The notes under the pieces are model-generated. The model did not search any database and was not told the origin of the DNA. It worked only from the letters and a program-made list of their open reading frames with translations. From positions 10,478,001 to 10,542,000 of the forward strand of contig OZ176051.1 in assembly GCA_964247055.1 (NCBI GenBank): 64,000 nucleotides of DNA, read 5' to 3'. Numbering within the stretch: the stretch's first letter is position 1; each line of letters starts with the position of its first letter. Source of the stretch: Paragordius varius. Its lineage: Eukaryota > Nematomorpha. The translations under genes and the position numbers were made by a program. Shown one piece after another: positions 47,651-59,755 of this stretch.

Positions 47651-49357
47651 GGGCAAAATGATTAGAAGGCGATGAACAATATTTTAAATAAAAGAAATTA
47701 TTGCCTTTCAAATACGTGTTTCTATAAGAACCGATGAATATTTTTGGCTAGACACGGAAATTTATTTGTTTCAAAATATTTGGAACATTACTATTCTTAA
47801 TGTACGGATAAAATATTTGATTTTGACTAGCTTGGATAATGAAATTTTCCAATGGCTTCAAAAAAGTTTTAGCAAAAATTAAAAGAAAAGTTAATTTAAA
47901 TATGAAAAACTCCCAGTTAACTTTTTATTATAGTTTGTTACATTCCTAATATTAAAAAATTTTGATAAAAAACTTAATTGTCTTAAATTTTTACATATAT
48001 TTATATAAAATTTATAAAATGTTTAGTCATTATGACTTTTATTCAGTTTAAAATTTATGATTTTTATGAGCAGACAATAATTATTTTTAATACAAATCGA
48101 AGAATCTCAAATTAATTTTTTTAAATATTATTTTAGTTAAAATTTAATTATCAAAAATTCTTCTCATGTATTTAATAACAAAACATATATTTTAGTTTTG
48201 TGAAGAGTGCAAAATTGTTACAACTCCGAAACACAATTGAAACAAACAGTTGATATCAATAAGTTTTGGCTGGTAAAATGTAACCTGAAATTTTTTCAAG
48301 TTAATTATTTACCTTTTTATAGCCATATTATACATTTGTCTGTTGCATTAGTGATTTAAAAAAATTTATAGAAAAAAGAGGTAAAAAAGTTTGAGATGGA
48401 TATTTTTACAGTTTTATATTTTTAAAAAATTTTATGTATAATGCGCCTAAAAGGTTAAGAAAGCTTTTTTAAATTCGGCTTAATACCTCATGTACTTTTT
48501 ATGATATTCAATTTTTAAACTGTTCTGGGATGTAAACCACCCCAAAAGGTAATGCAGCGTTAAAAGCTTGATTTTAGAGCGGTAATAAAACAAACCTTTG
48601 GTTATTCGATGTAGAGATAATTAAAAAATTTAACTTTTTTTATTAATAAAGAATTTAGATCCGAAATATTTAGTTTGTATCAATTTTGGTTTTTTATATA
48701 AGCTTTTGATATAATTGAAATCATAAATGGTATGTATCAATAATTAATAATTAAACAAAATTTAAAAAAAGGAACTTTTCGTCAAATATCAGATCTAAAT
48801 ATAATATTACCAAAAATAAATACGTTTTTAGAATTAATCCAAAAATCATCGAATTCGTTTATCACATGAGTTCATTAATGTATTTCAAAATAAGGACAAT
48901 CTTAGATAATTATCATCATCATTTCCTCACAAGTGTCATTATTTTTTGTTATATATTTGTAGTGCATGAAAAGAATAATGCAATGTTTCAGGTCTAAATA
49001 TGAATGGTTATAAAAATTTAATAATATCAATATTTTTTATTTTTATTCATATAATGTGTGAAAAATTGTCATATAGGTGTGTTTTCTCGTTGTGCGTTAA
49101 ATAAATTTTATATAATAATTAGGAGAAAGTAGACTTTTATTATATAAGGTTTATCCTTGAACCAATAATTAGTATATTGTTTATTTAACTATAAAATGCA
49201 CTATTTTTTATAGATTATTTCGCATTTAATATTGATTATAGATTAATGTCTATTACCTGAAAAGGCTTAATATATTGATCTAGAGATATATATAATCATA
49301 ACACATCTTCCACATATTAGGCATTAGTTTGTATAAATGAATCGTTTTTATTAGTTA
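47651..49357. other. AT-rich region, nothing identified
   Basis: About 1.7 kb of AT-rich DNA with no open frame of interest, no paired ends and no RNA gene that I can see. Confidence 0.4.
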
Positions 49358-50859
49358 CTAGCGTCCCGAGGAAGTCCTTCGGACTTCTGGGGGGGAGGGG
49401 GGAGGGGGGGGGGGGTAGGGCTATTGGAAATAAGGGACAATAAAATGATCCACTTATGTGGATTATTTCGAACCATTATTTAATAGATATGATTTTATAG
49501 GAATTTTAAAACGGAGCGTTCATACTAATATATTGTTTAATTGGGGAAAAATAGATTTAAAAAATTATTTTTGTGGTTTTTTTTGAAAAAAATGGCATTT
49601 TACGGGAATGGCGGGTAAAAAGAGGGCCTCAATTAAAAAAGTGAGACGACTATGTTCGGCGCGATCAAAAATAAGTAAACAAAAATCATATTTGCAATTG
49701 AATGATCCAACACGTTCTCCAGAAAATTGTCTCAAGGGCGAGTCGGGACATTTATTAATGATTATATTTTTTCGATATTTGGATTTGAATGGATCTACCG
49801 GTTTTCCGGTACCAGATCACCAGCATTTTCCATTTTTATAAATATATAGATTACCATAAATAATGTTTTATTATCCATATATTTTTTAACATCCTATGCA
49901 TAAGATAGATACTCCTTACTTAGCAGCTATCAAAGAAACGCTTGGCTAAAATTTTGCCTTTTAACAGGGAATACGAATCCTTATTGAATTTTTATACCTT
50001 GGGCAAAAAAATACAATCAAAAAATTATTTTTGTGGACTTTGTTTTTTTTTAAAAAAATGGCATTGTACGGGGGTAGCGGGTAAAAAGAGGGCCTAAATT
50101 AAAAAAGTGAAACGACTATGTTCGGCGCGATCAAAAATAAGTAAACAAAAATCATATTTGAAATTGAATGACCCAACACGTTCTCCGGAAAATTGTCTCA
50201 ACCTGTTTTTGACACGGGCTGGGCCCGAACTGGGGGCCTATTTCAAAAAAAGGGCGAAGCATTGTCGGGGTATTCATTAATGATTATATTTTTTCGATAT
50301 TTGGATTTAATTGGGTTTACCGGTTTTCTGGAAACAGATCACAAAGTTACATGATGAATCAGTTTTTAGCGGGTAGCTCCTTACCCAGCAGCTATTATCA
50401 TAGAAACGCTTGACTAAAATTTTTGACTTTTATCAGGGAATACGTGGTATCCATATTGAATTTTAACAGTTTACTTGGGCAAAAAATTACAATCAAAAAA
50501 TTATTTTTGTGGACTTTGTTTCTTTTGAAAAAAATGGCATTTTACGGGGGGAGCGGGTAAAAAGAGGGCCTAAATTAAAAAGCGAGACGACTATGTTTGG
50601 CGCAATCGAAAATAAGTAAACAAAAATCATATTTAAAATTGAATGATCCAATACGTTCTCCAGAAAATTGTCTCAAAGACACGATTTTTATGGACTTCTG
50701 TTTTCAAAAAAACGCGTTTTTCACACGGGGTGGGCCCGAACTGGGGGCCTATTTCAAAAAAAGGGCGAAGCAATTGTCGGGACATTTATAAATGATTAAT
50801 TTGAATGGGTCTACCGGTTTTCCGGTACCCAGCATTTTCCATTTTTATAAATATATAGA
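49358..50859 (-). mobile_element. Helitron-like element with intact-looking ends
   Basis: On the minus strand it starts A|TCTATATATTTATAAAAATG at 50859 (a second identical start is at 49850) and ends with the hairpin GAAGTCC-GAA-GGACTTC, then CTCGGGACG, CTAG and T at 49358. That is the full Helitron signature: TC start, hairpin about 10 nt before CTRR, insertion between A and T. Inside, a ~478-bp unit is repeated three times (AAAAAGAGGGCCT blocks at about 49616, 50094 and 50570). Short open frames in each unit share KISKQKSYL.LND..RSPENC, which I take as by-products of the repeat and not a gene. No Rep/helicase gene. Confidence 0.7.
49389..49420 (+). repeat. G-rich tract
   Basis: Almost uninterrupted G (31 of the 32 bases are G or A apart from one T), directly beside the Helitron 3' hairpin. 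Several runs of four or more G could form a G-quadruplex. Exceptional for this AT-rich window. Confidence 0.9.
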
Positions 50860-52680
50860 TTACATTGTGGATCATGTCAAATTATTGTATTTGGCCACAA
50901 GCTAACACAGTAGCGTTTGGGAAAAGGAACAAATTGTTCAAATTAAACACTTTACAACATTTTATTAAATTATGACAATATATCCTCTGCTATATTAGCA
51001 GTTGGCCAACAAAATATGTGACGAGCACAAATGTGCTATAATACTATCAGGGGAATTGTCATAGAGATTGATATGCCATGCGTAAACTATATTCTCCGTA
51101 TATAGGATTTCATACTATAAACAAGGGTATCTATCATACATGAAGGTGGAATAGGATTAATCTATTTAGTAAACTAATGAAGCTGATCCGGTAAGCCCTC
51201 ATATAAAGGTTGGCAATATATAACACGATTATAAGCGTCAATTAAGAAGTTATTAATATAGAAGTTCCATCATATCTGCTAGCCTATTTACTGGCACGGA
51301 ACAAATTATATTGAATCTTTTAGTTTAGTATATTCAAAAGTAGATGAGTCCCCGTTCATAAAGATTTTTTAAAAAATTTGGCCCTATTTAAGCAATAATT
51401 TTTTAAAGGTAAGAGTGTTATAAAATCAGCGATATATCTTAAACCATCATTAATTCTAGTCACGTAATCTGGGAGAAAATTACTTTAAAGCCACCTTAAT
51501 TTTATATGGCGGGGTAACAGAGAATAGACTATCAAGGAGTTTAACAAAGCAATCGAATAAAATTTCCATATAATACACTTAATAGGTTTGCAAAATGTTT
51601 CTTCCAAGTGCCATTTTTTGGAATATCATACAAGAGCACTAACTAGCTCCCTATAAAAAAGGGCTACATTTTTACCTTAGTTTGGAGGATAACTAAAAAA
51701 ATATCTATTTCTGAATAAATTTAAAACTCGAATATTTCTTGTATTTAGTAAATACCTAGCATTTTGATGGATATTATATGGTCACATAGCTTACCCAGAA
51801 AGTTGCAAAGCGTTATTTACAGCAGCTAAGTCAAAAAATTTGACTGAAATTCATTTTTATGAGGAAATTAAACCCGTTATTTAAGAATTTCATAACTTAT
51901 TCAAAAATGGCTTTTTTTGTTTTTTTGTGTATTTTTAAAGGGGGGAGGAGGGGAGGGGCCTCTAAATACAAAATATATTTATAAAATAACCTGACAATGT
52001 TGGGTGCTTTCAGAAAATATCAACACTATTTCGATGTCTCTATATTATTTTCAGTAGCGCTTATTAAGAAAAAAGATATCCTATAACATTGGCTAATAAT
52101 GGTGCTTATATATATATTTCACATTAGAATTTACACCTTTTCCGGATGACCCAATTTGAGTTTTTTTCTTTAATATATTTAACCAACATCTAAAATGCAT
52201 GCAATATCAGTAATTCAGGTAATAAAGGGTAAAGTCTATGGAAAGAATTTAAGCCCACTCGATTTCCAAGATCCCTAAATTTAAATAAGGAGTATTTATT
52301 CATGGTAAGGCATTATATAACATACTAACCTATTACTTAACCCAGACAGTGATAAAAATTATTCTGATGAATATATATTCTTATATGAAAATTCAAGATT
52401 ATCACGATGCTTTTAAAGTTATTTACATTATGGTAGTGCTCCATACTAGATGGCAAAATTTGCGCATATTTTGATTAAAATAGTTTTTGAAAAATTACTT
52501 TTTGATATTATAAATAAGATATTTATAGATCTTTTTCAACATAATTCAATGACGTGAACATTTCAATGTCGTAAAAATTTTATAATGTTTGTTTGTTAAA
52601 TTTAAATAAATTTATGTACACATATTTTTACCATTTTTAATTGAAATTCTGCGCTGATAGATATGATCAACATTATAAGA
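50860..52680. other. Mixed-composition region, no gene assigned
   Basis: 50880-51570 is less AT-rich and the minus strand has coding-like pieces (for example FLPDYVTRINDGLRYIADFI near 51450), probably an old mobile-element relic that I cannot name. A short G-rich patch is at 51939-51960. The rest is AT-rich. Confidence 0.3.
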
Positions 52681-52689
52681 TATAGAAAA

Positions 52690-53170
52690 CAGATTTAAAT
52701 AATATCTTAGACTTTTTTTACCGTTTCTCATACCAAATAGTATGAAACGTACTTCAACAAAATTGTGTTAAAATTTAAATTTTTTAAAAAGTATGCATTT
52801 TTCAAAAAATATGTTTAAATTTACTATTGATTTTTATTTATCCCATAATCTCGGCATTTCGTGTTTATTTTAATGGAACTAGCCCATTTTATACTGGTAA
52901 AAAAATTTTCGAACTTTCGAAGCCGACATGTAAAAGAGTTAAAATTTAATAAAAATATTGTTTTTTGTGTTGTTGATATATTTTAGTAATATTTTTTGGA
53001 ACGAAGCACTTAGCTTTCACCAAAAAATTCTTATTTCAAAAAACGCGAAAATTTCATCTGACAACCACTGAAGTATAAAAAACTTTCTTACATCACTTGT
53101 AAGAGCAGCCAAAAGCACAATTATTATCCATTAATCTATCAGCGTTGTATTTCATCATGCTATTTTTAAT
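52690..53170. mobile_element. Right arm of the mariner-like long-TIR family, end lost
   Basis: Matches the right arms at 18460 and 22660 (ACCGTTTCTCATACC, ACGTACTTCAACAAAATTGT, GGAACTAGCCCATTTTATAC, CATCACTTGTAAGAG) but lacks the GGTTATTTTTGTGGACAC end. It runs up to the acceptor of the exon at 53183, so the splice site may lie at or inside the old element boundary. Confidence 0.6.
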
Positions 53171-53182
53171 ACCCCATTTCAG

Positions 53183-53314
53183 AGATTCTTGGGTAATAGC
53201 CAAGATGCACATCCACTAATGAATAACGGTTTTCTAGATGATTTATCAATTATAAACCTTTTACTGGAAGAAATAGAGCCAAGTCCATCATTCTTTTGCG
53301 AACAATATCGATAG
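53183..53314 (+). CDS. Terminal exon of an unidentified plus-strand gene
   Basis: After an acceptor (CCCCATTTCAG) one frame only is open for 43 codons to a TAG: RFLGNSQDAHPLMNNGFLDD, LSIINLLLEEIEPSPSFFCE, QYR. The other two frames stop within a few codons. The peptide (acidic, leucine-rich, Ser-Pro motif) looks real, but I do not recognise it. Earlier exons must lie upstream; 46467-46615 is a phase-compatible candidate. Only 174 bp separate its stop from the AAGAB start, a tight tail-to-head spacing that could mean a shared transcript. Confidence 0.5.
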   Translation, partial: RFLGNSQDAHPLMNNGFLDDLSIINLLLEEIEPSPSFFCEQYR

Positions 53315-53488
53315 GTCAACATATTCAGTCAAGATGCGTCAAGAAGAGGGAAAACACACACACACATTTAAAGATTTTTTAAAAACAAATAAGTATGTCA
53401 GTAATAGCCGTTAATTTATTTTATATACATATAAATGCATAAAAATAAATCTAACAAATATTAAAATGCCCTGACATATGTTATACAC

Positions 53489-56305
53489 ATGTATGAAAAT
53501 TTGGCATGTTTTGCAAATTGTTCACCGGCTCTTAAATCCAAACTTATAAAGGGTAATGCAACTATAAAGAATATAGAATTTACATCACTAAAATTCATAA
53601 AGAAAAAGATAAATGAAAATATCTACGAATGTGAAATTTCAAACAAATATTATAAAGCTGATATATTTATATCATTTGAAATTGTTTTACCTTGTGAGAT
53701 ATACATTTATTTCTTAAAAAATAATCAAGACACCGATATAAATGCCTATTTTGATCACATAAAATCAAATGTAAATATTTTAATAATTGATTGTCCGGAT
53801 TTGGAGGAGAAGTCTGGTTTAATATATTTAACAACCAGATCTTGTCAACAAATACTGTGTGGCTAATGATATCCAAATTATATATTTTGATGGTATGCTT
53901 TAATAAATAATTTTACATTAATTTAGATAATGGAATCGAAGACCTTATAAATTCGTTTCATGCACATAAATGGAAAAATATTTTGAAATTTAAAAATGAA
54001 TCTCAAACTATTCCTGCAAAGGAACAAGATTTTACACAAATGGCCAACCAAATTAAACTTTTACGAGGTTTTTATATCTGAAAAGTACTATTAATAGTGA
54101 ATTATAAAAATAATAACTTTATTGCAATGGGTAAACCAGGAGTTGGCAAAATTTTCCTCTTTATTTCACATCTTTTTTTTTTCAACTAATTCTGATCCAA
54201 AATATTTTTTTTAAAAAAATTTACGCAGAGTTCTGAAAATATATATCATATATTTGAATTAAGAAATCAGTCTTAAATAATAAGGTTGAAAAATTTGACA
54301 TATTTTTTGGATTTTGGAGGGGTTTGAATCCTCCCATAAGTCAAATAACACGGTTCTTTAAAAAAATAAAATTATGGACGATTACACAAGACAACAAATT
54401 TTAACTTTTTTTAACTGCCATTCTTGTAAATTTAAAATTTATTTCATTAAAGTACATAATTGGTATATCTGAAAAGAAAATTGGTCTAGCATGCAAGAAT
54501 TTTTTTTATATTAGAGTTTATCGATAATTTTTGGCCCCGATTTAACATTAAACTCGAAATTTCGAAAATTTAAAGTTTATATGAAGCCATATATTTTATA
54601 TCATTCGAAAGAGCGCAAAAAACTGCATCTTTTAAATGGTAGTAAGTCAATTAAATTAATCGGATGGAAAAGTTATTAGGATTTAAATGCTCGAAATTTT
54701 CAATCCTTAAATAAGTCAAGAATTTTTACAGACAAACTAATTTGAAAATCATATAAATTATTTTAATATAATTATTAGGGTTATATTAGTATTTAATTTA
54801 AAAAAAAATGTTTGAAAAAGCTTTTGGTTTGCTTTTTTAATAAAAATTATTATTATCATAAATATTTTACCTAGTGGATACTAAAATGCATAGATATAAC
54901 TGTAAATTTATTACATAATGGCTATAAAAGATCAAAAATACCTTGAATTATCTTTAAAATTTCGAAATTATCAGCCTCGTAAAGAAAATAAATTAATATT
55001 GATGAGATGGTAATTTTTAAAAAACAAAAAACTAAAAAATGGCTGTTCTTAGTGATATAAAAGCAATAAAAAACGTTTTAATCAAAAAAAACTTTCTTGT
55101 GTTATCTTTATTTGACATTCATCACCATCTAAACAAAGTTTGAGCGATTTTCATCCATTAGTTTTAAAAATATAATAATTAAAAAAATGCTCTCGCTTCG
55201 CGCGTTTGTCGCTCTTTGTGTCCAATATTAACTGTCGATGTAATACATAATAGTATGCATATTATAAAGTTTTTATTAATCTTTCGAATGATATATTACA
55301 AATGGGCATTACTTGTATATTTTCAAAGAAAAACATTTTTTAGTAAAATTTTGATAAAGAGGGCGCATAATCAAAAAAATCAAATTATACAAAATTCTTC
55401 CATCGAGTTATAATTATTATTTCAGATTTACTGTTAAAATGATACTAAATATCAGAAAATGCAAAAAACTCGAGTGGCAGAAAAATTTGTTGTCCAGTGT
55501 TATTTATCCTCAATTTTATTTTAAAAGATTAATTAATGAAGGTTAATTTTTTATTATAATATATAAAAATATTATTGTATATTGTGCTCTATAAACTATG
55601 AAAAAAATAAAAAACTTAAAATGGTAAAATTGAAAAAAATTCTCCCAGTACTGGCTTAGGCCAAATTTTTTATAAAATATTTATCAAAGATTGGTCATAA
55701 AATATGCATATAGAGATAAATTTTGTGATTTAAATTGTCAATTTACTAAAAGTTTTATGAAAATCTATTTTAGCAATTTTAACGTATTTTATTTGCAAAT
55801 TTTACTTTTTTCAAGATTCTATTTTTGCAATTATTTAGCCAATAATTTAAAGCTATATATTTTAATTATATCTTTCAGTTTCAAAATTATTAATTATTTT
55901 ACATGTCACCAATCAAAAAACGTTGATTAAGATATATCTACTTTTCTATGTCGCCTTTATTTAAGTTATGTTCGGTTATATGAACATTTATCACGTAATC
56001 ACAAATTTTAATTTTGTTATTAGATCAATCCCAAAACTTGAATGATGACCAGCGCAAGGATTTTGCTGAAAAAGTATTTTATATTTTTAAAAAATATTTT
56101 TTGTTTTTAGTTTATTAACAATGTAGGCCATTAAAGTTAAATTTAATTGATCGAATCATTTTGATAGATATTCATCATTAGAATTATATTTAATTTTATT
56201 ACAAAGTTTGTGGTTGATTTATGGAAATACCTTGATGGCGATATTGATGAAATTGAAGATGGACATGAAAATTCTACAGTAGATAAAATTCCCAAAACAT
56301 CATGA
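53489..56305 (+). CDS. AAGAB: Alpha/gamma-adaptin-binding protein p34 homologue
   Basis: Cytosolic chaperone for clathrin adaptor assembly; in vertebrates AAGAB binds adaptor subunits AP-1 gamma and AP-2 alpha and is needed for AP complex formation. Four exons, 219 aa: 53489-53858, 53927-54067, 56024-56073, 56207-56305, phases 1,1,0 consistent. The N-terminal half (a pseudo-GTPase fold in the family) contains ISNKYYKADIFISFE, matching human IDNKYYSADINLCVV. The C-terminal signature is strongest: DFTQMANQIKLLR, LNDDQRKDFAEK, VVDLWKYLDGDIDEIED, matching human FERLFSKLKEM, HEQRKVHAEK, AFWMAIGGDRDEIEG. The protein is shorter than human (315 aa), mainly from a reduced linker. Start chosen as the first ATG after an in-frame stop at 53462. 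The gene converges on the SENP gene with 184 bp between stops. Confidence 0.85.
54068..56023 (+). other. AAGAB intron 2, 2 kb, empty
   Basis: AT-rich intron with a weak GTTTTT donor and a good TTGTTATTAG acceptor. Short open frames at 55216-55413 and 55691-55930 have no protein-like features beyond AT-rich composition. Confidence 0.5.
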
Positions 56306-56489
56306 TACCGACGAAAAAATATTATAATTTCTTTGACATTTTATAATAGATAATAAATTATTTATTACATAAAAAATTATCATTAATTTGTTGACTATTT
56401 GCAAATGTATTTCATATAAAGCATATATGGTTTAAAAACAAAATCATTCTAATTAACATAATCAAACAAACATTAATCAGTATTAGTTA

Positions 56490-59400
56490 TCAATCTTTGT
56501 TTTGTTCAATTTGAGCTTGAGCAAGTTTGAGTATCAAACTACGTATATAATTTCTTTTCTCAGTGCCTATGGTTGAAGGAAAATTCCAATGTTCTTGACC
56601 AAACTCTTGACGAACTTTAAGTTTTAAATCGGTAAGTGTAATTAAATTTTTTGCATCTCTGTTAAACTCAGATAAAGATGTATGCTTATTATCATTCGTT
56701 ACAATTTGTAAGTTTTCAAAGTTAGGAGGATATGAGAAAAACGTTTCAACATAATGCAACAAATAAATGCCACAATCATGAAAATTATCTTGTTGAGCCA
56801 CGTGCGGAAACAGACACCTGGTATTGAACCGGTTGAATTTTATAAGGAAGTGCGATTTTTGTAGATTTTTTCCCATTGTTTTATCTTTTACGCTTAAAGC
56901 GCCGTTATTTTCACATCTATTACCACCATATATATTATTCCATTCTTCGTTTAAATAAGCCCTTAGATGACGACTAATTGCAAGGCTTTGGTATGTTCCA
57001 GGCTTGTACATTGAATCAAAAATGAAAATAAAGGTGGTGGGATCAATAACAGGGGATTTTGAGTTTGACCGTTGTTGATTATCCGTTTCTATTTAGTATA
57101 AAAATATTAAAATTTAATTCGCATACTGTTTTTCATTCTTATCCATCATTTCCAAAGAATTTAAATATTTAAAAGTTGTAATGAATATAAATGTTTTAAT
57201 ATATTATGATAATCGAAAATTTTGAAATGTTTGATAAACATCCAATAATAGTGGTTTTATTGACGTTTTGAAGAAAATGCTTTTGCTTAATTAGCCCCAA
57301 CAGAAGCAAAATCAGTAAATGGTACATTATTATAGGCATTTAGAGTGACTTCTAATTTAAGAATCATCCTATAAAAGGGTGAGAAAAAATAATAAATATA
57401 TAAATTATCATATTTTTAACTCAATTCCCTTTTATACGGTTTAATACACTAAGTTTTTACATAATTGAAATGAGTATATTGGAAAATCCAAAAATAATAA
57501 TTGAAGAATTTTTCGCTTAATAAATAATATTTGCGGAAATTGTGTGGCTTTATGTGATAAGCAAATTAATATGGAAATTAATAAAAGAAAAGGGGATAAT
57601 AGAAACCGGTGCCAAACTTTGACAACTAGAAACCGTTTGAAACTAACCTGGTTTCATAATTCCTAAAACTATCTTAATTATAGTTTTAAAGTTTCTAAAA
57701 CTACCCTGGTTAGATCTTAATTTTTAGAAAAACCTGATTTCTGCTAAGTCAGCCGCGCATATAAACCTCGTCTTTCAAAAATTATATATCGCTGAGGGCT
57801 TGGAAAATTTTAAAATCACATAATTCTTAGTTAACCGGAGTTTGTTTGACCAGAACCAGAACTGGATTGGTTTAAAAAAATTAAGTTCTTAAATTTTATT
57901 ATAGCATGTATGTATTTATTGACTGTGGCATATTCCCTTAATTATGAAAATATAAAATGATTCGTGAGCTAAAAACAAATTTTTTCTTAAATTAAAATAT
58001 ATTAATTTGTTAAAATCTACCAAATTATATAACGCAACAAACATTAATCAGTTTGGTACTTTCAATAAGGATATATTTGACCGACAGTATAGTTGATACT
58101 TTATAACTATATCAAGATAGTCAAAAAAATATATGTATATATGTACCATGTCCGTTAATTATATTTTGAGGGAGCATGATTATAGCTACAAACCAGTGAG
58201 AATCCTCATTGATGGGTATGATAAGGAAACGCCTTTCAAAAATGTTGATATGTTTAGTCCACTTTTTAACAGCCGAATGGATGTCAGGGCCCAGTATGTC
58301 TCTTTCATTGTCCACAATCTTATCAGCAGTAAAAGGTTTTGATTGTGACAAGGTAGGTGCTTTATTTGTTTCTATTTGTTGTTCTTTACTTTGTTTATCA
58401 ACTAATTTTGTCTTGTAGTTCGATAAAAATGTGTCATAAATATTTTGTAGTCTGGGAAATGGATCCTCCCTCCTACGCTTTTCCATAACCTTATCATAAA
58501 TAGTATCACCATTACTCTGTTGTAAATCATCCATTGATGGTGTGTTTAAAGGTTTAAACATGCTTATTGTCGATGAAGGTGTTTTATGCATATGATGTGA
58601 ATTGTTGGGTGAATTAGGTACTGTATTATTAATAAATAATTTTGGGTCGGTTGATTTTTTCTCACATCTTTCATTTAGGGATTCAGTTGATGATTGTGAT
58701 CTAACCATATAGTTTGCAGGAGGTGTTAGTGTATCATAACTTTTTTCACCAATTGTTGACTTATTTTTATTTTTTTCTTTCCTTAAATTATCACGCTTAG
58801 CTTTAACAGTTGACATAATTTTAGTAAAAAAGAATGAATTAAAAACGTGTATTTGACAGCTAAAACACTTTTTAAACGTTTCATATGCCAAGTATTTAAG
58901 ATAAAATTCAATGATAGTGTCATTCAAGAATTCGTTGGGATATAAACAATTTATATCATTATTCGTTATTTCAAGCGATTCTTTGATTCTTTTGGCGTCA
59001 GTCGTGCCATTTGAAGTTTGTATATCAAATACATGTGTTAATGGTTGTTTCAAAGGCTTTTCTAGATCGGAATAAATATTATTTGATGAATTCGCAGAGG
59101 GTTGAGATGGGGGAGATTCATACATTAAAGGTAGTGCGTTAAAATTAAAATTGTTTTGCTCGATATTTTGTATGGTTTCAGCCAAAATAGCATTTCCTGA
59201 TACGTTTGAGTAAAATTTGGTTATTAATAGCGAAAAATTCCCCCTCAATGTTTCATTTGGTGTGCCAACAGTAATGTATATTTTATATATACCGTAAAGT
59301 TTGTAAAATAAAGATGATTTTCTAAGAGTTATGAATATTTTTGTGTTATTAGAGCCTTTTTCAAAATCTGTTATAACATTTAATGCATAAAGTTCATTGT

Positions 59401-59681
59401 TTTCTAAAGCAATTTCAATAGGTAAGCCGTTTACTTGAGTCCAAAATTTTAATTTTGATAAATTCTCGATAATTAAACATTTTTTCTCGCCTAAAATTTT
59501 CAACGGAAGTGTTTTATCCGATATATCAATAAAGGATGCGTCTAGAATCGAAAATTTTTGATTAGATTGGTCGGTAGTTGAGATAGGTTTATATATTAAT
59601 AGCGGACGACTATACGTTTTTACTTCTTTGAATATAGCTAAATTATATGATGTAAAACATACTTAATTTTTCTTGCAGCAT
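56490..59681 (-). CDS. SENP6/SENP7-type (Ulp2-like) SUMO protease
   Basis: Cysteine protease of the C48 family that removes SUMO chains, usually nuclear. Three exons: 59681-59663, 59637-58147, 57088-56490, phases 1,1, giving 702 aa if the ATG at 59681 is the start; an in-frame stop lies just upstream at about 59732, so an extra 5' exon is possible. The catalytic domain begins LNDTIIEFYLKYL and SFFFTKIM, is broken by a ~190-residue Ser/Lys/Asn-rich insert, and resumes at KWTKHINIFERRFLIIPINE. A long insert at this point is the hallmark of SENP6/7. Catalytic residues are visible: His487 in DSHWFVAI, Asp528 in FIFDSM, Gln603 and Cys609 in QQDNFHDCGIYLLHYVE. The C-terminus RNYIRSLILKLAQAQIEQ also fits SENP6/7. 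The N-terminal ~200 residues are not assigned. Confidence 0.9.
57089..58146 (-). other. SENP intron 2 with GGTTT-rich relic
   Basis: At 57590-57880 imperfect AAACCGGT/ACCTGGTT words recur in both orientations (GAAACCGGTGCC, GAAACCGTTTG, CCTGGTTTC, AACCGGAG), like the remnants at 1485 and 60379. Probably a decayed short inverted-repeat element. Confidence 0.4.
59638..59662 (-). other. Ultra-short intron, 25 nt (SENP intron 1)
   Basis: On the minus strand it begins GTATGT and ends AATTTAG. Phase 1: it joins MLQEKL-T to IFKEVKTYSRPLL. Unspliced, the frame runs into a stop. The upstream peptide DFLVELLDVMLQEKL is plausible, but no homologue was available to confirm it. Confidence 0.6.
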
Positions 59682-59755
59682 AACATCTAATAATTCAACT
59701 AAAAAATCTGATTTAATCCATGTAAAACTTTAAGCCTGCGCATGTAACAACTGAT
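59682..59755. promoter_or_regulatory. Probable bidirectional promoter / shared 5' region
   Basis: Only 74 bp separate the proposed SENP ATG (minus) from the ATG of the small plus-strand gene. Any promoter or 5' UTR must be shared or overlap the neighbouring gene. No motif was identified; the call rests on geometry. Confidence 0.4.

Noticed and set aside
49608-50791. Short open frames sharing KISKQKSYLxLNDPxRSPENC
   Set aside because: They recur because the ~478-bp Helitron unit is repeated; each is truncated differently and none has a splice or start context.
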